From Acidimicrobiia bacterium (lineage in GTDB: Bacteria; Actinomycetota; Acidimicrobiia; Acidimicrobiales; Acidimicrobilacustridaceae): a DNA stretch of 64,000 bases. The notes under the pieces are model-generated. The model made no database searches and had not been told where the DNA came from. It saw nothing but the letters and a program-made list of their open reading frames with translations. Made by a program: the position numbers and the translations under genes. Shown in pieces: positions 50,226 through 57,962 of this stretch. Position 1 is the stretch's first letter. Each line of letters begins with the position of its first letter. The DNA lies in NCBI GenBank assembly GCA_020832495.1, contig JAFIEP010000024.1, positions 84,829 through 148,828 on the forward strand. Reading direction: 5' to 3'.

Positions 50226-51113
50226 TCAGTCGCACGGCTCGGGTGGGTCGGTGACCAGGTCGAGGAGGCGCCCGTCGTCGACCAACGGCCCCACGACGTG
50301 CCCGACGCCGGGCACCACCACCAGCTCACCGGGACAGCCGGCGGCGTCGAACACGTCCTCCGCCATGGCTGGTGGGGTCACGTCGTCGTCGCCGCCCACG
50401 ATCACCGACGTGGACACGACCAACTCGCCCACCGAGTCGACCGACTCGAACCGGTGCGTCAACAGCCACCCCAGCGGACGGCCCAGCCCCGGCAGCGACT
50501 GGGCCAGCACGTCGCCGGTGGTCGACACCGGCGCCACCAGCACCAGCGCACCCACCAGGTCCTCGACCTCGGCGGCGGCCATGGCCGCGGTGGCCCCACC
50601 GAGTGAGAACCCGGCCAACACCGGACGCAGCGCCGCCTCTGGCCGCTCGTCAACCCACTGCAACGCCCCCACGGTGTCGGCCACGAACCCCTCGGGCGAC
50701 GGTGACCCGTCGGCATCGGCGAAGCCCCGGTGGTTGACGAGCAAGGAGGCCACACCGACGGTGGCCGCCTCCACCGCTGCACCGGCGAACAGCGAGCGGT
50801 CCGACGCGTTGCCGTGCAACCACACGACCGTCGGCCATCCCTCCTCCGGCGCGTCGACACCGGCCGGGGTCACCCACCAGGCCGGAAGCTCCAGCCCGTC
50901 AGTGCTGGTGAGCTCAACCTCGGCGACGTCGACGGTGTGTGCCATGTCCTGCCCGACACGGGCTTCCACCGGCGTCGGTTCGCCCGACGGCGGCTGGTAG
51001 AGCACCAACGGTTCGACCAGCCGCACGCCCACCACGGTGAGCAGCACCGCAGCGAGCACCACCGCGGCGCGGACGGTCCACCGGCGCGACGACTCCGACT
51101 CCATCGATTCCAC
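50226..51113 (-). CDS. Membrane-anchored alpha/beta hydrolase
   Basis: 295 residues. One N-terminal membrane helix (about 14-34), then an alpha/beta hydrolase of the Bem46/BAAT-like kind: VVWLHGNASDRSLFAGA (oxyanion), VLAGFSLGGATAAMA (nucleophile Ser in GFSLGG), GGDDDVTPPAMAE (acid) and PGVGHVVGP (base His). The GTG at 51113 and an ATG three codons on are both possible starts. Substrate unknown. It lies downstream of the molybdate operon with 102 bases between, probably independent. Confidence 0.78.
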   Translation of the reverse strand: MESMESESSRRWTVRAAVVLAAVLLTVVGVRLVEPLVLYQPPSGEPTPVEARVGQDMAHTVDVAEVELTSTDGLELPAWWVTPAGVDAPEEGWPTVVWLHGNASDRSLFAGAAVEAATVGVASLLVNHRGFADADGSPSPEGFVADTVGALQWVDERPEAALRPVLAGFSLGGATAAMAAAEVEDLVGALVLVAPVSTTGDVLAQSLPGLGRPLGWLLTHRFESVDSVGELVVSTSVIVGGDDDVTPPAMAEDVFDAAGCPGELVVVPGVGHVVGPLVDDGRLLDLVTDPPEPCD

Positions 51114-51215
51114 GTTGCCACAGGCCGACGCCAGATGGCGGGCGGCGCGACGTGGCTGTGGCTGGTCGGGCGGCAGCCGGGTGGTCGACGTGCGGGCGAC
51201 GGGCGGCGGGCCCGG

Positions 51216-51893
51216 TCAGCGTCGCTCGATGCTGGCCACGGTGCCGTGGTCATAGGCGATGAGGACGTCGGCCAACTCCTCCGCCTCGGCTTCGTCATGG
51301 GTGATGAAGAGCGCGGGCACTCTGGCCGAGGACACCACCTCGCGCACGAGCGCCCGGAGGTCCACCCGCACCGGCTGGTCGAGCGCCGAGAACGGTTCGT
51401 CGAGCAGCAGCAGGCGCGGCTCCCCGGCGAGCGCCCGCGCCAAGGCGACCCGCTGGCGTTGCCCGCCGGAGAGTTCACCCGGCCGGCGCGCCGACCAGTC
51501 ACCGGCGCCGACCTTCTCCAGCCAGCCGGTGGCCTCGTGGCGTCGGGTGCGGCGGTCACCGTGGCGCACAGCGAGGGCGACGTTGTCGGCCACGGTGCGA
51601 TGCGGGAGCAGCACTCCGTCCTGGAAGACCATGCCCAGGCGGCGGTCCTGGGTGCGCACGTGCACCCCCCGGTCGCCGTCGGCCACGACCTCGCCGGCAA
51701 CGGCGATGGTGCCGCTGTCGGGTCGGGCCAGTCCGGCGACGAGCGCCAGGGTGAGGGACTTGCCGGCACCGGACGGCCCCACGATCACGGCGATGCCGTC
51801 GTCGACGGTGAAGGCGACGTCGAGGTGGAAGCCGCCGAGCCGGTGGGCCACGTCGACCGCCAACGCCGATGGAGGGGACGCGCCGGGGGTCAC
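51216..51893 (-). CDS. modC: Molybdate ABC transporter ATP-binding protein ModC
   Basis: 225 residues, short for ModC because the C-terminal molybdate-binding TOBE domain is absent. Walker A GPSGAGKSLTLALVAG, signature LSGGQRQRVALARALA, Walker B LLLLDEPFSALD and the switch FITHDEAEAEE are intact. The GTG at 51893 overlaps the modB stop (GTGA). With modA and modB it forms a complete molybdate importer. Confidence 0.86.
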   Translation of the reverse strand: MTPGASPPSALAVDVAHRLGGFHLDVAFTVDDGIAVIVGPSGAGKSLTLALVAGLARPDSGTIAVAGEVVADGDRGVHVRTQDRRLGMVFQDGVLLPHRTVADNVALAVRHGDRRTRRHEATGWLEKVGAGDWSARRPGELSGGQRQRVALARALAGEPRLLLLDEPFSALDQPVRVDLRALVREVVSSARVPALFITHDEAEAEELADVLIAYDHGTVASIERR

Positions 51894-52549
51894 GGGACCG
51901 TCGTGCGTCCGAGGCGGCTGACGACCAGCAGGGCGGCCACCGCCACGGCGGACAGGACGATGGCGAGCAGCGCGGCGCGGTCGTCGTTGCCGGCCTGCAC
52001 GGCGTCGAACACGGCAATGGGCATGGTCTGGGTGCGACCCGGGATGTTGCCCGCCACCATCACGGTGGCGCCGAAGTCGCCCAAGGCACGGGCGAAGGCC
52101 AAGGCGATGCCCGCCAACACGCCCCGCCACGCCAACGGCAACGACACCTGCAGGGCGACGCGCCACTCGGGCAGCCCCATGGTGCGGGCGGCCTGCTCGA
52201 CGCGGTCGTCGATCGACTCGAACGCAGCCCGGGCGGCTCGGAGACAGAACGGGAAGGACGCAACCGACGCGGCGATGACCGCACCGGTCACGGTGAACAC
52301 GATGGGCGAGCCGAAGACCGACTCCCACACCCGGCCGATGGTGGACTCACGCCCCATGGCCACCAGCAGGTAGTAGCCGAGCACCGTCGGTGGCAGCACG
52401 ATGGGCAGGCTGGCCACAGCCTCGAGCAGCCCGCGCCCGGGGAACCGACCCTTGGCCAACACATAGCCGGCCGCAGTGCCGGTGACGGCCACGATGACAG
52501 TGACGGTGAGTGACACCCGCACCGACAACCACAACGGGGTCCAGTCCAT
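51890..52549 (-). CDS. modB: Molybdate ABC transporter permease ModB
   Basis: 219 residues, five or six membrane helices. The permease-ATPase coupling loop is present as EQAARTMGLPEWRVALQVSLPLAWRGVLAG, given as a region (about 143-172). FARALGDFGATVMVAGNIPG is a signature of ModB proteins. The ATG at 52549 overlaps the modA stop as TGATG. Confidence 0.88.
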   Translation of the reverse strand: MDWTPLWLSVRVSLTVTVIVAVTGTAAGYVLAKGRFPGRGLLEAVASLPIVLPPTVLGYYLLVAMGRESTIGRVWESVFGSPIVFTVTGAVIAASVASFPFCLRAARAAFESIDDRVEQAARTMGLPEWRVALQVSLPLAWRGVLAGIALAFARALGDFGATVMVAGNIPGRTQTMPIAVFDAVQAGNDDRAALLAIVLSAVAVAALLVVSRLGRTTVP

Positions 52550-53385
52550 CAGCCCGCCCCTTCGTCGGGCAGCACGAACCCGTAGCGGCGCAGCACCTCA
52601 CGTCCGGCGGGTGAGGTGACGTGGTCGACGAAGGCCCGCGCCGCCTCGGCCTTGGTGGGGTCGACGTCGGTGGCCACCAGCGCCTGCTCGAGCGGTTCGT
52701 GCAGGGCGTCGTCGACCAGCGTCCAGGTGCCGTCGTCGACGGCGGCGACCAGCGACAGCGCCACGATGGCCACATCGGCGTTGCCCGTGGTGGCCAGCCG
52801 CAGCGTGTCGGACACGTTCTCGCCCAGCACCAGCTTGGGGCGCACCTCGTCCCAGACCCCGACGGCACGCAGAGCCTGTTCGGCGGCCAGCCCGTAGGGG
52901 GCGTGCTCGGGGTTCGCAATGGCCACGTTGCGCACCTCCGCCGCCGCCAACCCGTCGAGGGTGGTGACCGCGTTCGGGCCTGGCGAGTCGGTGTACACCA
53001 CGATGCGGCCGAACCCGTAGGTGGCCTGGGTGGCCCCGTCGGCCCTCCCGGCAGCCACCACCTCGTCCACGAAGGCCACGTTGGCCGAGGCGAACACGTC
53101 GAAGGGGGCACCGTTGAGGACCTGTTGTTTCAACTGGCCCGACGACCCGAACGAGAAGGTCACCTCCGTGCCGGTGGCGTCGGTGAACGACGCCCCCAGT
53201 TCCTCGAAGGCGACGCGCAGGTCGGAGGCGGCGGCCACCGTGATGTCCTCCACCGCCGCGCGCGTCGCCGACCCGGTGGTGGTGTCGGGGTCGGATCCGC
53301 ACCCGGCGAGGGCGGCGGCGAGGGCAACGGCGGGCGCGGTCGCCAGCGCGAGGAGTGCGCGGCGGACACCGCCGGGTCGGTCCAT
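52549..53385 (-). CDS. modA: Molybdate-binding lipoprotein ModA
   Basis: 278 residues. The signal RRALLALATAPAVALAAALAGC is a lipoprotein signal with the cysteine near residue 29. The binding protein begins EDITVAAASDLRVAFEELG and has FSFGSSGQLKQQVLNGAPFDVFASAN, the ModA oxyanion-binding stretch (region about 76-101), then PYGLAAEQAL and ADVAIVALSLVA. It binds molybdate or tungstate outside the membrane. The ATG at 53385 overlaps the preceding regulator stop by one base. Confidence 0.87.
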   Translation of the reverse strand: MDRPGGVRRALLALATAPAVALAAALAGCGSDPDTTTGSATRAAVEDITVAAASDLRVAFEELGASFTDATGTEVTFSFGSSGQLKQQVLNGAPFDVFASANVAFVDEVVAAGRADGATQATYGFGRIVVYTDSPGPNAVTTLDGLAAAEVRNVAIANPEHAPYGLAAEQALRAVGVWDEVRPKLVLGENVSDTLRLATTGNADVAIVALSLVAAVDDGTWTLVDDALHEPLEQALVATDVDPTKAEAARAFVDHVTSPAGREVLRRYGFVLPDEGAG

Positions 53386-54386
53386 CAGGCGATCTCCGTG
53401 CCGAGGCCGGCCACGTCGTAGGCGGGGAGCCCGGCCAGGCGGGAGCGGAAGGCGGCCGTCGTGAGGTGGTCCAGCACCTCGGCCACCGCCCGCTCCCCCA
53501 GCAGGTCCCGAGGACACCACAGGGCCACGACGTGCTCCTCCAGCGACTCGAAGCCGAGACCGGCGGCGACGGCGGCGGGCTCGGCGGTGACGCCGCCGGC
53601 GGCCACGCCCATGGCCACCATGCGGCACACCTCCACATGGCCGCTCGCCCTCGGACCCGACGGCCGTGTGCGGTGTTCTCGGCGCACCCAGCGGTCGAAC
53701 GCCTTCTGGGCACCGGCACCGGGTTCGCGCTGCACCACCGGCGCACCCGAGTCGACTGCGTCGGCGGCCGAGCTGGCCAGGCGAGGGTCGTAGGCCACAC
53801 CCACCCGCCATCGAGCCACCTCGAGGGCCACCACATCGGCCGGCGCCGACGGCAGGCGGTGGGAGCGTTCGTGGACGGCGGCCACGTGCACCCGACCGGC
53901 GGCCAACGCGGCGCGGGCGTCACCACTCGAGGCCTTCACCCACAGCGCACCCGTCGGGTCGGAGAGCAGCCCGGCGAGCATGCCAAGTGCCGGTTCACAC
54001 CCGGCGAGGACCAGGGCGGCGGGTTGCGCCCCGTCGGCGAGCTGCACTGCGGTGCCCGACCACCGACCCTCCGGAACCACACCGTCGAGCTCGTCGAGCG
54101 GCGACACCGGCGTCACCACCGCTCGGCCACGGACCAGCCCGGCACGCACCGGCCCGGCCGGGCGGGTGTCGCCGAGCACGGCCACGGCGTCGAGCGGGGC
54201 CTGCTCCTCGACGAACAACGCCTCGACCGACTCGCCGAGTGCTCGGGCCAACGCCAGTGCCGCCGCCACCCCCGGCTCGTGACGGCCCGACTCCACCGCT
54301 GACACCAGTTGGCGTGACACGCCGGCCCGCTCGGCCAGCTCCGCCTGCGACCATCCCCGCTCAGTGCGTCGCTGTCGCAGCGCCAT
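53385..54386 (-). CDS. HTH XRE regulator fused to a PBP-like ligand domain, probable molybdate sensor
   Basis: 333 residues. The N-terminal Cro/C1 helix-turn-helix (ERGWSQAELAERAGVSRQLV, VESGRHEPGV, about 8-42) is followed by a periplasmic-binding-protein-like domain (about 75-333) with ALVLAGCEPALGML, LWVKASSGDARAALAAGRVHVAAVH and GHVEVCRMVAMGVAAGGV. Such regulators replace ModE in some actinobacteria and clostridia and sense molybdate or molybdenum cofactor. It is the first gene of the mod operon. The ATG at 54386 is leaderless. Confidence 0.82.
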   Translation of the reverse strand: MALRQRRTERGWSQAELAERAGVSRQLVSAVESGRHEPGVAAALALARALGESVEALFVEEQAPLDAVAVLGDTRPAGPVRAGLVRGRAVVTPVSPLDELDGVVPEGRWSGTAVQLADGAQPAALVLAGCEPALGMLAGLLSDPTGALWVKASSGDARAALAAGRVHVAAVHERSHRLPSAPADVVALEVARWRVGVAYDPRLASSAADAVDSGAPVVQREPGAGAQKAFDRWVRREHRTRPSGPRASGHVEVCRMVAMGVAAGGVTAEPAAVAAGLGFESLEEHVVALWCPRDLLGERAVAEVLDHLTTAAFRSRLAGLPAYDVAGLGTEIA

Positions 54387-54398
54387 GCCAGGATCCTA
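54387..54398 (-). promoter_or_regulatory. Leaderless -10 of the mod operon
   Basis: TAGGAT (54398-54393), six bases CCTGGC, then ATG at 54386. Confidence 0.55.
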
Positions 54399-54431
54399 GC
54401 CAGCTGCCACGATCCCGTCTGGAGCAGACCT

Positions 54432-54460
54432 CCCACCCCACCCCACCCCACCCCACCCCA
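54432..54460. repeat. (CCCCA)5 tract, G-quadruplex motif on the minus strand
   Basis: CCCA then five CCCCA units. On the minus strand this reads as five GGGG runs separated by single T, plus a GGG, an ideal quadruplex sequence. It lies 34 bases upstream of the mod operon -10 in the divergent region shared with the HTH/nucleotidyltransferase pair. Confidence 0.85.
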
Positions 54461-54557
54461 ACCGGGAGTCCTGCGTACGTCGGCAAGAGCCTGACCGGGC
54501 GATCCGCACGCCAGGACCCAACGGGGTGGCGGCTGATATATCGATCTCGACATGAAC

Positions 54558-54571
54558 TAGACTTGCCCCTC
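54558..54571 (+). promoter_or_regulatory. -10 of the HTH/nucleotidyltransferase pair
   Basis: TAGACT (54558-54563), eight bases, then ATG at 54572, so probably leaderless. Upstream, the palindrome GATATATC (54535-54542), unusually AT-rich for this genome, is a candidate antitoxin operator. Confidence 0.5.
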
Positions 54572-54937
54572 ATGTACGGCGCCTTCGTCCGAGCAGTGCG
54601 CCAGTCCCGTGGCCTCACCCAGGCCCAACTGGCCGACATCTCCGGCATCTCCCAGCCGAACCTGTCCGCCGTCGAGCACGACCGACGCACTCCGTCGACG
54701 GACACGCTGAACCGCCTCGTCGTGTCGTGCGGCTACGAGTTGGCGGCCGTCGCCGGCGAACGGGTCATCCACTGCGACCTCCCGCAGAACGGCTGGTTTC
54801 CCGATGAGGACCTACCTGGCCCGGTGGACGGCGACCCGGTCGACGAAGCGCCCGCGCTCGCTCCCGACGCCACTGTCGAGCAGCGACTGCAGGCCATCGA
54901 CGCGGTGCTCGACGTCGCCGACGAGCGGGTCCGGTGA
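54572..54937 (+). CDS. HTH XRE-family antitoxin-like protein
   Basis: 121 residues. The helix-turn-helix is RQSRGLTQAQLADISGISQP and NLSAVEHDRRTPSTDTL (about 9-46), then GYELAAVAGERVI, a phrase common in antitoxins paired with nucleotidyltransferases. The C-terminal 50 residues are acidic and Pro-rich (DLPGPVDGDPVDEAPAL), a likely toxin-binding tail. It overlaps the next gene as GTGA. Confidence 0.75.
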   Translation: MYGAFVRAVRQSRGLTQAQLADISGISQPNLSAVEHDRRTPSTDTLNRLVVSCGYELAAVAGERVIHCDLPQNGWFPDEDLPGPVDGDPVDEAPALAPDATVEQRLQAIDAVLDVADERVR

Positions 54938-55488
54938 CGCTCATCGAGTTGGCGCTGCAGGTACACACCCACCTGCGCAACGCCGACCTGCCCCACGCCT
55001 TCGGGGGTGCCCTGGCGCTGGCCTATGTCGCCGACCCCCGAGGGACCGTCGACATCGACATCAACGTCTTCGTCACCGTCGACGAGATCGACACTGTCCT
55101 CGAGGCGCTCGCACCCTTGCAGGCGTCGCCCGAGCAACCGCTCGATACGTGGATGCCCTCGGCGGGGCTCAGGCTGCGCACGCCCACAGAGCCCTTCCCG
55201 ATCGACGTCTTCGTGTCGCTCGACTCCGTGTACGACGAGATCCGCCGACGGTCCGTCGAGCAGCCGCTCGGGCCTCGCCGAACGCCCGTCCCCGTGTTGT
55301 CCGCCGACGACCTTGCGGTGTTCAAGCTGTCGTTCGGACGCGACAAGGACTGGGTCGATCTGCGTGCCATGGCACGTGCCGTCGAACTCGACGTGCCCTA
55401 CATCGAACGCCAGATCCTCGCCCTGCGCGGCCCGAGCATGCACCCACGTCTGGCCCGCCTTCGCCAGATCACCCGCCGCGAGCAGTAG
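54934..55488 (+). CDS. Nucleotidyltransferase toxin-like protein (MenT/AbiEii-like)
   Basis: 184 residues. The nucleotidyltransferase core is FGGALALAYVADPRGTVDID, then INVFV (the GG...R.T.DID pattern binding metal and nucleotide), with a later acidic strand PFPIDVFVS. LSADDLAVFKLSFGRDKDWVDLRAM is the AbiEii-type lysine and Asp helix. The relatives MenT of M. tuberculosis add nucleotides to tRNA acceptor ends. The GTG at 54934 overlaps the HTH gene. A toxin-antitoxin pair is the likely reading. Confidence 0.75.
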   Translation: MTLIELALQVHTHLRNADLPHAFGGALALAYVADPRGTVDIDINVFVTVDEIDTVLEALAPLQASPEQPLDTWMPSAGLRLRTPTEPFPIDVFVSLDSVYDEIRRRSVEQPLGPRRTPVPVLSADDLAVFKLSFGRDKDWVDLRAMARAVELDVPYIERQILALRGPSMHPRLARLRQITRREQ

Positions 55489-55508
55489 CTCGCCCCACCG
55501 TCGAGGGA

Positions 55509-56378
55509 TCAGGCGAAGGTACGGACCAGCTCGAGCACGTCGGCGGCGTCGGGCCCCTCGGCCATCAGCTGTGTGTCACCCGCGGCTCGACGTCGCCCGG
55601 CCACCAGGCAGAGGTCGACGGCCGGCCCTGACACGACGGTGGCGGCCACCCCACTGTCGGGGCGGAACGACCAGACGTCACCCGCCGGACTCGACAACTC
55701 GAACGCCACCGGGCCGGTGAGCGAACGACCCACGCCGGCGAAGGCGTACGGCAGGGTCCGCCAGGCCAGTCGGGCGACGTGCCAGAGCCGATCGGTGGCG
55801 GTGGGGTCCTCTCCGAAGGCCCAGGCGATGTCACCGGCGTGGATCCACGTCTCGGACAGGCGGGTGGTGGCCAACGTCCGCGCCGCCAGGTCCCCGGCCA
55901 CCCACTGCACCCGGTCCGAGCCCTCCCGTGCCGCCAACGCGCCGCACATGGCCTGTGCACTGCGCCGCCACCGCTCGAACACGTCCCCGGCCGGAGCGCC
56001 CCGCTCGGCGATGACCAGGGCTCCGGCGCCGTCCTCCACCCAGGCCACATCCCCTGTCCCTGCGCTCGCTGGCGACCGGGCGTCTGCCTCACCATCGGGT
56101 GCTCGATCGTCAGCCGGTGCGGGAGCGAGCGGCCGGTCGGCAGGCCCACCGAAGGAAAGCGACGCCAGGTGCGTGTGGAAGCGATCCTCGGCGCTGGCCA
56201 CCGCCATCTCGTTGGTCTGCGCCAGGTGCAGGACCACGTCAGCCACGCTCCATCCGTCACACCAACTGGCTCGCCCCCAGTCGTCGGGTCCGAGGCCCGA
56301 CAGCCGGACGTCGAGGGCGGCGATCTCCTGGGCGAGGCTTGCGAGGACCGTCTCCATGGTCGACTCCATGGCGCCCAT
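55509..56378 (-). CDS. Maleylpyruvate isomerase-like, probably mycothiol-dependent metalloenzyme
   Basis: 289 residues, a DinB-like helical bundle. Metal-binding positions appear in WSVADVVLHLAQTNEMA (first His) and RLSETWIHAGDIAWAFG (His and Asp). Mycothiol-dependent maleylpyruvate isomerases and related S-transferases share these. The C-terminal domain (about 200-289) is the usual MDMPI type, with FRPDSGVAATV. The ATG at 56378 was chosen; an upstream start at 56411 and a further ATG at 56369 are possible. Confidence 0.75.
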   Translation of the reverse strand: MGAMESTMETVLASLAQEIAALDVRLSGLGPDDWGRASWCDGWSVADVVLHLAQTNEMAVASAEDRFHTHLASLSFGGPADRPLAPAPADDRAPDGEADARSPASAGTGDVAWVEDGAGALVIAERGAPAGDVFERWRRSAQAMCGALAAREGSDRVQWVAGDLAARTLATTRLSETWIHAGDIAWAFGEDPTATDRLWHVARLAWRTLPYAFAGVGRSLTGPVAFELSSPAGDVWSFRPDSGVAATVVSGPAVDLCLVAGRRRAAGDTQLMAEGPDAADVLELVRTFA

Positions 56379-56420
56379 CTTGGTCCGCTCGGGCGCCGCC
56401 GCGCGGCGCACCTGGGGGTC

Positions 56421-57341
56421 TCAGCGAGTTCGTGCGTACGTTCGCGAGGCCCCGCCCTGCGTGTCGCACGCAAGATCCACGGCTGGGGCCGCCGCCGACG
56501 GTGGGGCAGCCGTCGCAGCCGCAGTCGCCACCGACGTCGTCGGGGTGGCGTGTTCGTCGCGGGCCATGGCCATGGCGTGGAACCCGCCGTCGACGTGGAG
56601 CACCTCGCCGGTGATGGCCCGCGCCGCGTCGCTCAGCAGGAAGCACACGGCGTCGGCCACCGGCTCGGGGTCCTGCACCGACCAGGCCAACGGGGCGGTG
56701 GTCTCCCAGGCGTGGACCAACTGCTCGAAGCCGGGGATGGCCGACGCCGCCCTCGTACGCAGCGGTCCGGCGGCCACCAGGTTCACCCGCAGCCCGAGCG
56801 GGCCGAGGTCGCGGGCCAGGTAGCGGGCGCAGGACCGCAAGGCCGCCTTGCACACCCCCATCCAGTTGTACGTGGACCAGGCCCGGTCGCCGGCGTCGAA
56901 GTCGAGCCCCACGAGCGACCCGCCCGTCGGTGCCCGCAGGTCCTCGAGCAACCCGCCGAGGGCGGCCAGGCTCCAGGCGCTGGTGCGGAAGGCCAGCTCC
57001 ACACCGGCGGGATCGGCGTCGGTCAGCCGTCCCGACAGGGCGTCCGGTGGGGCGAAGGCCACGGCGTGCAGCACGCCGTCGAGGTGTCCGACGGACTCCC
57101 CCAATGTGGCCCTGGCCTGCGCCAGGTCGGTGGCGGCAGTGAGGTCCAACGAGAGGACATCGTCGGTGACCCCCAGCTGTTCCGCCAGGGCCTGGACCCG
57201 CTCGAGTTCTCGGGGGTGGGCGCTCAACACGACGCGGGCGCCGTCATCGAGGCACCGACGGGCCACGGCGTAGGCGATGCTGTCAGCGGTGGCCACACCG
57301 GTGATCAGATAACGCTGCGGGTGATTCGACAACGGGGACAT
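56421..57341 (-). CDS. fabI: Enoyl-ACP reductase, InhA-like FabI
   Basis: 306 residues. It starts RYLITGVATADSIAYAVARR, and the active-site region DFDAGDRAWSTYNWMGVCKA has Tyr158 and Lys165 in the FabI/InhA spacing. LRVNLVAAGPLRTRAASAI is the InhA-type substrate loop. It reduces enoyl-ACP with NADH in fatty-acid synthesis. The last 47 residues (from about 260) are an Ala/Thr/Pro-rich tail not found in normal FabI. The ATG at 57341 has AGGAG upstream. The gene is 63 bases downstream of purE. Confidence 0.87.
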   Translation of the reverse strand: MSPLSNHPQRYLITGVATADSIAYAVARRCLDDGARVVLSAHPRELERVQALAEQLGVTDDVLSLDLTAATDLAQARATLGESVGHLDGVLHAVAFAPPDALSGRLTDADPAGVELAFRTSAWSLAALGGLLEDLRAPTGGSLVGLDFDAGDRAWSTYNWMGVCKAALRSCARYLARDLGPLGLRVNLVAAGPLRTRAASAIPGFEQLVHAWETTAPLAWSVQDPEPVADAVCFLLSDAARAITGEVLHVDGGFHAMAMARDEHATPTTSVATAAATAAPPSAAAPAVDLACDTQGGASRTYARTR

Positions 57342-57404
57342 GGGGCTCCTGGGAGATGGGGGCGCCACCGACCGGTGACGCCCGACAACACAACGCTTGA
57401 CGGA

Positions 57405-57962
57405 CTACGAGTCGGAGTGCCCGGCAGACGTGGCACCGGAGGACGGGTCGACGCCGAGCAGGTCGGCGCGTGACCGCAGGACACGGGCGTCCTTGTCGTG
57501 GGTCTGGTTCACCATGTCGGCAGCCATGGCCCCGAGCGCGGCACGCACCGCAGGGTCGGTGACACCCACGATGCGGGCGGCCAACAGACCGGCGTTGCGC
57601 CCGGCGCCGATGGCCACGGTGGCCACCGGGATGCCGGCGGGCATCTGCACGATCGACAGCAACGAGTCCAGTCCGTCCAGGCGGGAGAGCGGCACCGGGA
57701 GGCCGATGACCGGCAGGGTCGTGACCGCCGCCAGCATCCCCGGCAGATGGGCGGCACCGCCGGCCGCGCCGATGAGCGCCACCAGGCCTCGGTCCGCGGC
57801 ATCCTCGCCGTAGGCCAACAGCTCGTGGGGGGTGCGGTGGGCGGACAACACCCGGGCCTCCGAGCCGATGCCCAGCTCGTCGAGCACCTCGACCGCCGCG
57901 CTGGCCACCGACCAGTCCGAGTCGCTGCCCATCACCACACCGACCCGCACCGGCGCGCTCAT
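57405..57962 (-). CDS. purE: N5-carboxyaminoimidazole ribonucleotide mutase PurE
   Basis: 185 residues. The PurE opening [17 protein letters not shown] and [17 protein letters not shown] are unmistakable; [17 protein letters not shown] and LPVIGLPVP complete the active site. It converts N5-CAIR to CAIR in purine synthesis. The ATG at 57962 overlaps the purK stop (ATGA), so it is the fourth coupled gene after dabB, dabA and purK. Confidence 0.93.
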   Translation of the reverse strand: MSAPVRVGVVMGSDSDWSVASAAVEVLDELGIGSEARVLSAHRTPHELLAYGEDAADRGLVALIGAAGGAAHLPGMLAAVTTLPVIGLPVPLSRLDGLDSLLSIVQMPAGIPVATVAIGAGRNAGLLAARIVGVTDPAVRAALGAMAADMVNQTHDKDARVLRSRADLLGVDPSSGATSAGHSDS

